64,000 nt of DNA from Tritrichomonas musculus (lineage: Eukaryota; Parabasalia; Tritrichomonadida; Tritrichomonadidae): contig JAPFFF010000007.1 in assembly GCA_039105265.1 (NCBI GenBank), positions 3,596,001-3,660,000 on the forward strand. The letters run 5' to 3'. This document shows, piece by piece, positions 57,566 to 64,000 of the stretch. The first letter of the stretch is position 1. Every line of letters starts with the position of its first letter. The notes beneath the pieces are model-generated. The model was not told the DNA's origin. It made no database searches and saw only the letters and a program-made list of their open reading frames with translations. The translations under genes and the position numbers were made by a program.

Positions 57566-58321
57566 ATGTCAGCAACTAACAACCAAACAGCAACAGTTCA
57601 AGCCATCAATAATGATTATGAATATATTCAATATAATCAACATTTAAGAATCATTCATTCAAAACAGGATGATATGTATCAAATGCAATCAATCATAACA
57701 GCTTGTCATTCAAATAAACAAGCTAAGCATTGGTTTGAGAACAAATCAACTCGAGAATTACTTGAAAATGGGTCGGTCGGAATTCCGACTAACCAGAAAT
57801 TATATGAAAATCGTCCTAATCTTCCAAATGAATTAAAAGGAACTTACATTCATCGATTACTTGTCAATCATGTTGCTATGTGGGCATCACCAAAATATGC
57901 TTGGGACATCATGAAGCTTCTTGATTCTCATTTTGAACATGAACGACAACAATTAACAACAACAATCAATGAACAACGTCCTCGAATGGTTCCAGCAAAT
58001 AGAGAACATGATTATAAATATTTGATTTGGAAAGAAACAATACCAAATGACAATGACAATGTTATTCTTCATTTAGTCCGTCGTCATAAGTCTAACTTTC
58101 GACAAATCATTAATCATTACCGTAATGAAGAAGAAAGATGGTATTTCAAAGATAATTTACCAATAGCGATGAGTCCAAACAAAGACATCAAAAGTATTGT
58201 CAAACGAACATTTGGAGCTGCAGAGTATGATATTAATATGTGTACAATAAGAATTCAAACAAGACATCTTGAACAATTACACACACTCATTGATGAATAT
58301 TTCAATCAATTTCAATCATGA
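57566..58321 (+). CDS. KilA-N domain protein, A3
   Basis: 251 residues. KilA-N core as in A1 but only about 65-70% alike, far more diverged than the flanking polymerase. Differences begin where the in-frame hairpin lies. The C-terminal domain (YKYLIWKE...VILHLVRRHK) is conserved. Confidence 0.8.
   Translation: MSATNNQTATVQAINNDYEYIQYNQHLRIIHSKQDDMYQMQSIITACHSNKQAKHWFENKSTRELLENGSVGIPTNQKLYENRPNLPNELKGTYIHRLLVNHVAMWASPKYAWDIMKLLDSHFEHERQQLTTTINEQRPRMVPANREHDYKYLIWKETIPNDNDNVILHLVRRHKSNFRQIINHYRNEEERWYFKDNLPIAMSPNKDIKSIVKRTFGAAEYDINMCTIRIQTRHLEQLHTLIDEYFNQFQS
57771..57794 (+). repeat. 24-nt hairpin inside A3 KilA-N gene
   Basis: Arms GGTCGGTCGG and CCGACTAACC around AATT, with one mismatch and one G-T pair. 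At the place matching 5504-5527, but with another sequence. Confidence 0.65.
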
Positions 58322-58917
58322 ATGAATAAAAACAAATGACACATTTATATGTTTTTATTTTTGCGCTCCACTGATTGAACAAAAAAATATAGAACTTCGG
58401 GGCAAAAACCCACAAAGAACCGTCATTCAGTGTTATTATTAAAGTAATATGTATAAAGATTATTAATGTAAAGAGTACGGTGTATTTTGACGGTTCTTTG
58501 TGGGAACACGTTAAAGTGTTTTTAGTTTTTTGACGGTTCTTTGTGGGAAACCATTTATAATAGTTTTTTTTCATGAATTGTTTTAATGTATACGGGTTGT
58601 ACATTCTGCCTCTCTTATATTATTATCTTTCGAATCCAGCGGTTGCTTTCTACATTTTCTAGGATAATATATAAAATAATACAGAAAAGTGTCATGTATG
58701 TGAATCGAACCTACCACCTTTACAAGGTCTCTGTAGACGCAATACCCATCATGCCATATCATTGCCGTATAATAATAGTTTTCATTTACAGATTTATATT
58801 TAAATGGTTATATACTATATTGGTTTACACATTTATAGCAATATTTGCGAAAAATTTTTCGAGAACTTTTTGAATGAAAAACAAAAATAAATTATTATTT
58901 TACTTCAATGATTTATA
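58322..58917. other. Noncoding block, second copy
   Basis: Near-identical to 6034-6600: repeat trio at 58409-58425, 58488-58506 and 58531-58549, and the tRNA-like stretch at about 58685-58775. After GAGAACTTTTT the copies part, where the HNH unit sits. Confidence 0.65.
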
Positions 58918-59550
58918 TTACATTAAATCATGTTGGAACTTATATCTATTGATATATAAGCTAACTATTTTGTTATTAACATCACGAAGACTAATATATA
59001 GATTACCTGTTTTATTATGATTATGATTAAGAATTTTGTATATATTGTCTCCAATTTTAGAGTAAAATATATCTTCATCTTTTTCATTATCGTGATAATA
59101 ATAATACTTGTTTGTCTCAAACAATCTTCTTTCCGTTCTTGTTTCATACCATTCAATGGCAGCTGCATCAAAGGGAATATCATCAATATATATTGCTTGG
59201 ATTCCCTTATAAAATGTTTTGTTTTCCAAATTTGTTGAAGAAGACACCCATCGCAGATTCTCAAGTCTATTATCAGTTCGATTTCTGTTAATGTGGTCAA
59301 CTTGAGGTAAGTTATCAGGGTTTGGAATAAATTGTTTAGCTATTAATCGATGTTTCAAATATATCTTTTTATTTAAACCAACACAGAAATAACCATCATT
59401 ACTTTTCAATGTTTCTTTTAATATCCTTTGATTCTTCTTCTTTCTGATATTATAAGGAAAAGTTGTTTGTATTTCATAATCAGCTTCGAAATCTTTTAAT
59501 GGAACGAATTCAGCTTCATCATTTGAGATTGGTTGTTCGGTTTGGCTCAT
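58918..59550 (-). CDS. NUMOD4-HNH homing-endonuclease-like protein, A3
   Basis: 210 residues. NUMOD4-like EFVPLKDFEADYEIQTTFPY and HNH QVDHINRNRTDNRLENLRWV; C-terminal YISLRDVNNKIVSLYINRYK. Only about 55-60% like the A1 HNH and in the opposite orientation, at a site that is empty in A1. GAATTTTTTATTTTTGATTT precedes the start. Confidence 0.82.
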   Translation of the reverse strand: MSQTEQPISNDEAEFVPLKDFEADYEIQTTFPYNIRKKKNQRILKETLKSNDGYFCVGLNKKIYLKHRLIAKQFIPNPDNLPQVDHINRNRTDNRLENLRWVSSSTNLENKTFYKGIQAIYIDDIPFDAAAIEWYETRTERRLFETNKYYYYHDNEKDEDIFYSKIGDNIYKILNHNHNKTGNLYISLRDVNNKIVSLYINRYKFQHDLM

Positions 59551-59654
59551 CGGTATAAATCAAAAATAAAAAATTCTTCTTTGACCAGATATGTATTGAA
59601 ACCATGAATTAATAAATAAATGAACAAAAATAAAATGAAAATCAATCAATTGAT

Positions 59655-62600
59655 TTACTCTTTGAATACAGCTAATGTTCTTTCATCAATGATACTTGTA
59701 ATGATTCCAACAGTCATGCGTTTTATTTTTGATGTTATTGCTGTCTCTCCTGAAAGAACTTTCAGCTTATTGTCTTCATTATCGATAAACACCTCATCCC
59801 CGATTGAATAACATGATGAATCATTAACTTTGCAAATGTAATCGCCATGACTTGCGAATGTGATACATTTATTTTTGTCATCGATTCTCACACATATACC
59901 GACATACTCCTTCCATGTTCCTGATGTTTTGACACTACAAATACAATCAGTTGTATCATCTGCTGTTGATGGTTTCCATTCATCACCAACATGTTTGTAA
60001 ACCTTACCTGTCATATACACAGGAGAACCAACAACGAAATCACTAACAGAGTTCATTGATGATTCAATCGGCGAGTAATGTGTGATTGTTGTGTTTGATT
60101 GTGCACCGTAAATAGCAGCCTTATATTTTGCTAAATAACCTCGGGACATGATGCATCTTGAATATATTTGTTTAGCATCTAATAATTCCTGAGTAGTTGT
60201 CCAAGAATATCCGCCTATTGGGAAATTATATGTCAGGGGTCTTCCTGATGTTATATCAACAGTGTCTTCATAATAGAATGGGAATTTGAAATTGTCGAAA
60301 TACACAGTTCTTTGATGTAATACAAGAACAATGTTATGAGGATTTCCAGTTGTATCATAGAACAATATTCTTATTTCCAAACATAGCGCATAATCACCTA
60401 CTATGTATTCCAGTTTAATTACCTTATCTTCAAGTTTTAGATAATGAATTGATATTTCACCGCCCTCTGTAATCGGTCCGCAATCAATAGCACATTTTTT
60501 TATTAGTTGTTCTTCTGTTATGACGTTTGACTTCAGTGCAAAGTTATCATTCACATATTTCACCGAAGTAATCATATCATCATTCACAGGTCGGCTGCGG
60601 ATTAATGTGATAGATGCATCATATATATTGGTTAGTGTATCATCCTCAGCTCTCAATGAAACGATATGGGTATTATAATTAATATTTATTAATTCATTGC
60701 TTGTTGATTTGTAAATCATATTCAAACTTTTATATAAACTGTATTCGTATTCAACTTCTTCATATGATGCATCATCAGCATTTCGTTTGAATTTGACGAT
60801 AATATTTTTGGTTGTGAATACTCTTCTTATATCATCATCAGGAACTACACAACCACTTTCATTCTGTGTACATTGAATTGTGATTTGTTCTGGATTTTCA
60901 TCAACAACATTTGCAGTTTTAATAAATGGTGATTCGATTTGTGCTTTAATGACGTTGATTAACCATTGAGTATTGCCACTTGAATTACACAACATAAATT
61001 CGCCACGGTCATACCATACAATAGATAATCCATTATCTAACATCATTTTATACCCTCTCATATATTTTTCATAAGGCTTGAATATCAAATCAAAATGTTG
61101 AATATTGTTAATGTAATCCTTGTTAGAACCCCAATTAACATCAAATATCACATGTATATCGGTTTCTGGTAAGTATGGTTTTACAAATATATAATCACGA
61201 ACGGGATTCGGATATTCAATATTCAATTCAGTTCCGTATAATGCAGTATTCAATGCAGATTCATTAACCAAATCAGTTGGAATTGTTGGTATATCTGTTT
61301 TCAATGCATATTTATCTAATTCATAAGCTAATTCATCTTCATCAACAAACTTCTCATCAGCTTGTGCACTAGTATAATACGGTGTCAAGTCAACTGGTTC
61401 TGGTATATCCGTCTTCAATGCATAAGTATTCGACACATATCTAGCTGAATAAGCGTTTCTGTCTGTTGGTTCGATAGTTTTGGTAATTGAACATGATAAT
61501 ATTTCTGGTGTTTCACCAGTTCCTGGATTGATTAATTCATGGCTGTGATACAAAAACCAAATACTTGAATCACTTCCTTCGATACGCATTATCTGAGAGG
61601 GTTGTTCGTCATCATCGTCATTGTACGAATAGTCTACATGAACATAATGACCCGTATAAAAACTGTTTGATGAAACAATATCCAACCCGTATTGCTCAAT
61701 CAGTTCATGATATGTGTTGTAATCCAAATCAGGAATTGTATTATTGACGATTTCGAATTGAATTGTTGTTTGACCCTCAATAATTTCTGGGATTTCACTC
61801 TTCATTGCATATTTTCCTTCTGCAACTGTTTTCGTTTCATACTTATCCAATTCATAAGCCAATTCATCCTCATCGACGAACTTCTCATCAGCTTGTGCAC
61901 TAGTATAATACGGTGTCAAATCAATTGGTTCAGGTATATCACTCTTCAATGCTAATCTTTCTTCTGTTTCTGCTAATGTTATTGTTATTGGAAGGTATTG
62001 ATATCTATCATAAATTGCTCCACTAACTTCATCCCACACTAATTCAAAATACTCACCTTCACTTTCAAATCCTTCAGCTTCATGTTGTTTAACGTTATAT
62101 TCATCATCAGCATATAATTCATTTGTCTTAAATCTGATATCAAAATGGAATATATCACCACTATTGTCTAATTTATAACCAACCAAATGTGTTCCTTCTT
62201 TGAACGGTAAAACGTGAGATGTATCCATTCCGTTTTCTTCATATTCTTCTGGTACTGGACCTATATTAGGAAACATATATGTCTTAGTTTCAATTGTGTA
62301 TTCAGTTGATACATTCAAATTATCTCTCGTGATGTAATTCTTCAAATCATCTTTTGGAACATATCGTTCGGCACAAACATCCAAAGCCGATTGAAGACCT
62401 TCATTAGCTGCTATACTTGTTAAACACATTGATGCTTGAGCTGATAATGGTTTAACATCTTCAGCCATCAATTTCTGAAACATTTCGTCTGGTAATAGTT
62501 CTTTTATGTTCAATTGTAACTCACTATTTTTGAGTACTTCTGGTATTTCACTCTTCAGTGCATATCCTTTCAGTGATTCATTTATTTTTGTCGTCAATGA

Positions 62601-62852
62601 TTCTTCATTAATCAAGTCATCAGGTATATCAGTTGATAAAGCGTAATTGTTGATAACATAATCACGCAATCCGTTAACAGCTTCATTCAATTGTTCCTCA
62701 GTGATTCCATGACCGTTTGAACCTCCTACGTTTCCGTTCGATGAATCACCTTTGATGACATAATTGTCAACATATCTTTTAATGTATTCGTTAATCAATC
62801 CGTCAATGGTATTTGTTTTTGTTACGTGACCGCTCTGCTCAATCGTAAACAT
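59655..62852 (-). CDS. Fibre/spike-like protein, A3
   Basis: 1065 residues. N-terminal ~100 and C-terminal ~150 residues are nearly identical to the A1 fibre; shaft repeats YALKTDIPEP/YTSAQADEKFVDEDE are shared. It differs by an extra module (about residues 178-300, NVSTEYTIETKTYMFPN onward), a replaced module in the middle and a different head-proximal domain (KCAIDCGPITEGGEISIHYL onward). Divergent from p854. Confidence 0.6.
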   Translation of the reverse strand: MFTIEQSGHVTKTNTIDGLINEYIKRYVDNYVIKGDSSNGNVGGSNGHGITEEQLNEAVNGLRDYVINNYALSTDIPDDLINEESLTTKINESLKGYALKSEIPEVLKNSELQLNIKELLPDEMFQKLMAEDVKPLSAQASMCLTSIAANEGLQSALDVCAERYVPKDDLKNYITRDNLNVSTEYTIETKTYMFPNIGPVPEEYEENGMDTSHVLPFKEGTHLVGYKLDNSGDIFHFDIRFKTNELYADDEYNVKQHEAEGFESEGEYFELVWDEVSGAIYDRYQYLPITITLAETEERLALKSDIPEPIDLTPYYTSAQADEKFVDEDELAYELDKYETKTVAEGKYAMKSEIPEIIEGQTTIQFEIVNNTIPDLDYNTYHELIEQYGLDIVSSNSFYTGHYVHVDYSYNDDDDEQPSQIMRIEGSDSSIWFLYHSHELINPGTGETPEILSCSITKTIEPTDRNAYSARYVSNTYALKTDIPEPVDLTPYYTSAQADEKFVDEDELAYELDKYALKTDIPTIPTDLVNESALNTALYGTELNIEYPNPVRDYIFVKPYLPETDIHVIFDVNWGSNKDYINNIQHFDLIFKPYEKYMRGYKMMLDNGLSIVWYDRGEFMLCNSSGNTQWLINVIKAQIESPFIKTANVVDENPEQITIQCTQNESGCVVPDDDIRRVFTTKNIIVKFKRNADDASYEEVEYEYSLYKSLNMIYKSTSNELININYNTHIVSLRAEDDTLTNIYDASITLIRSRPVNDDMITSVKYVNDNFALKSNVITEEQLIKKCAIDCGPITEGGEISIHYLKLEDKVIKLEYIVGDYALCLEIRILFYDTTGNPHNIVLVLHQRTVYFDNFKFPFYYEDTVDITSGRPLTYNFPIGGYSWTTTQELLDAKQIYSRCIMSRGYLAKYKAAIYGAQSNTTITHYSPIESSMNSVSDFVVGSPVYMTGKVYKHVGDEWKPSTADDTTDCICSVKTSGTWKEYVGICVRIDDKNKCITFASHGDYICKVNDSSCYSIGDEVFIDNEDNKLKVLSGETAITSKIKRMTVGIITSIIDERTLAVFKE

Positions 62853-62874
62853 TCAATTTATTAGAAACTAAACA

Positions 62875-64000
62875 ATGTCAAAACAAGATAAAAATAATTC
62901 ATCTGATAGCTTTGAATTAGATTTGAGCAATATTGATGATGAAACTATATTTGACAGTGAGGTATCTAAACCTGATGATGATGAAGAACTAGAGGACCCA
63001 ATAGATTATTTTAAGAAAACGTTTCTCAGTACATACAAACTAGAACACCCCAATGATTTAATTAATTTGTTGTATCAAATACAAAACAATGAATATACAG
63101 GAAGAAGTGTGGGAAAGATTCGTGAAATGAAAGTCAAGTTTCGTCGATTTGTTTCATTGATGAACAAAATCAATGCTGGTATTAAAAGTAAAGGCAATCG
63201 ATTCCTTAGTTTAAGAGAGTACACAACAGATAAAAAAAGTCTTGATACAATTATCAATTACTTCAATATTGTTGTCAACGATGATTTAAATTATAGCTCT
63301 GACGGTTTTCGTTCATCACCCATCAAACCACCGAGAAAGAGTCAAACACCACAAACCACCAAAGGAAGAAGAAAGAGAACAAGCATTCATGAACCAACAC
63401 CTGACAGCAGTAAACGAAGAACACCAAGAAGAAAACGCATAACTCCGAGTGATTCTGATGAATTAATGAATACAAGTTTTTTGGAGCAAGATGATTCACT
63501 ACCATCAATATCATTTAACTTCCCAGAATTAGAAGAAGAGGAGGAAGATAACCTATCAGCCTTGTTGTTATCTCCTTATGATTTGGTAGATGATGACATT
63601 GAATTGCTCAAGCAATTAGGCTATAATCAACCATGGCTCAATGTACTACCAAGATGTTATGAAGCAGCAAAGAAACCACAAAACAAACTTGATGAACAAG
63701 CAAAGGAAAACGTTGATGCATTACATCAAACACTAGAAATTATCAGAGACAAGATGAAGAGAAACATTGATATAACCAATGAACAAAAATCAATTACAGG
63801 CTTATCATCATTCTTCAGAGTGTTTGACACAATCATTAATAGAAAACCTATCAAAGGCTCTGATGTCATACAACCAATCAAACCACCATCAATGAAACCA
63901 ATCCCATTTGTGAAACCAAATGATGTTGTTAATAATTTTTCAGCATCTAAAAGAGTCATGACAGACGCAGACGATTTTTCGCAGTCATTTGTTTTCGATA
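62875..64000 (+). CDS. p854, A3 copy (3' part outside window)
   Basis: The first 375 residues match A1 p854 closely, with small differences in the acidic N-terminus. Cut by the window edge. Confidence 0.75.
   Translation, partial: MSKQDKNNSSDSFELDLSNIDDETIFDSEVSKPDDDEELEDPIDYFKKTFLSTYKLEHPNDLINLLYQIQNNEYTGRSVGKIREMKVKFRRFVSLMNKINAGIKSKGNRFLSLREYTTDKKSLDTIINYFNIVVNDDLNYSSDGFRSSPIKPPRKSQTPQTTKGRRKRTSIHEPTPDSSKRRTPRRKRITPSDSDELMNTSFLEQDDSLPSISFNFPELEEEEEDNLSALLLSPYDLVDDDIELLKQLGYNQPWLNVLPRCYEAAKKPQNKLDEQAKENVDALHQTLEIIRDKMKRNIDITNEQKSITGLSSFFRVFDTIINRKPIKGSDVIQPIKPPSMKPIPFVKPNDVVNNFSASKRVMTDADDFSQSFVFD

Larger units (their letters stand above)
48898..64000. mobile_element. Maverick/Polinton element A3 (left part; right end outside window)
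   Basis: Fossil Polinton/Maverick of subfamily A. The left inverted-repeat tip at 48898 lies inside a B3 gene. Parts: an extra gene of 136 codons, the main inverted repeat, p151, ATPase, membrane peptide, p194, p81, p167, pPolB, KilA-N, noncoding block, HNH, fibre-like protein and p854 (cut by the window edge). All visible genes are open and near-identical to A1 where they overlap, so the part in view looks whole and young. Confidence 0.8.

Overview
The window is AT-rich, intron-free and consists almost entirely of large virus-like DNA transposons of the Polinton/Maverick class: protein-primed family B DNA polymerase, retroviral-type DDE integrase, packaging ATPase, a capsid-like protein and long terminal inverted repeats. 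No host housekeeping gene was recognised. Very abundant Mavericks, intronless genes and many stops followed by a further A (TAAA) suggest a parabasalid such as Trichomonas vaginalis; this host assignment is inference.

Two subfamilies, called A and B here, are packed against and into one another. A1 (1-17653; left end outside the window) carries polymerase, HNH endonuclease, KilA-N protein, fibre-like protein, p854, p176, p116, integrase, capsid protein and four small genes, then a right inverted repeat. B1 (17654-26566) is a fragment from capsid to fibre. A2 (26567-34555) is an A right half ending in its inverted repeat. B2 (34556-38010) is a B fragment from capsid to integrase. B3 (38011-48897) starts at a probable left terminus and carries p161, ATPase, a membrane peptide, p205, capsid, amphipathic peptide, small genes, integrase, p110, p493 and a p924 homologue, where A3 has inserted. 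A3 (48898-64000; right end outside the window) supplies the other half of the A layout: p151, ATPase, membrane peptide, p194, p81, p167, polymerase, KilA-N, HNH, fibre and p854. Using both A copies, a type-A element would be about 21-22 kb.

The gene set reads as a replication module (polymerase), an integration module (integrase, inverted repeats) and a virion module (capsid candidate, ATPase, amphipathic peptide, fibre-like protein). No adenovirus-type maturation protease was recognised, and no type-B polymerase lies in the window. A1 and A3 are nearly identical (polymerases about 99% alike by eye), so they are young; B1 and B2 are close to each other, and B3 is more diverged.

The most unusual signals are: (1) short hairpins, often 24 nt, at matching positions in different copies, where the stem sequence changes but pairing is largely kept; (2) a short pseudo-palindromic repeat found in frame inside unrelated genes; (3) HNH units at different sites in A1 and A3, with matching empty sites; (4) fibre-like genes with shared ends and exchanged central domains; (5) a capsid loop domain shared nearly unchanged between A and some B copies.
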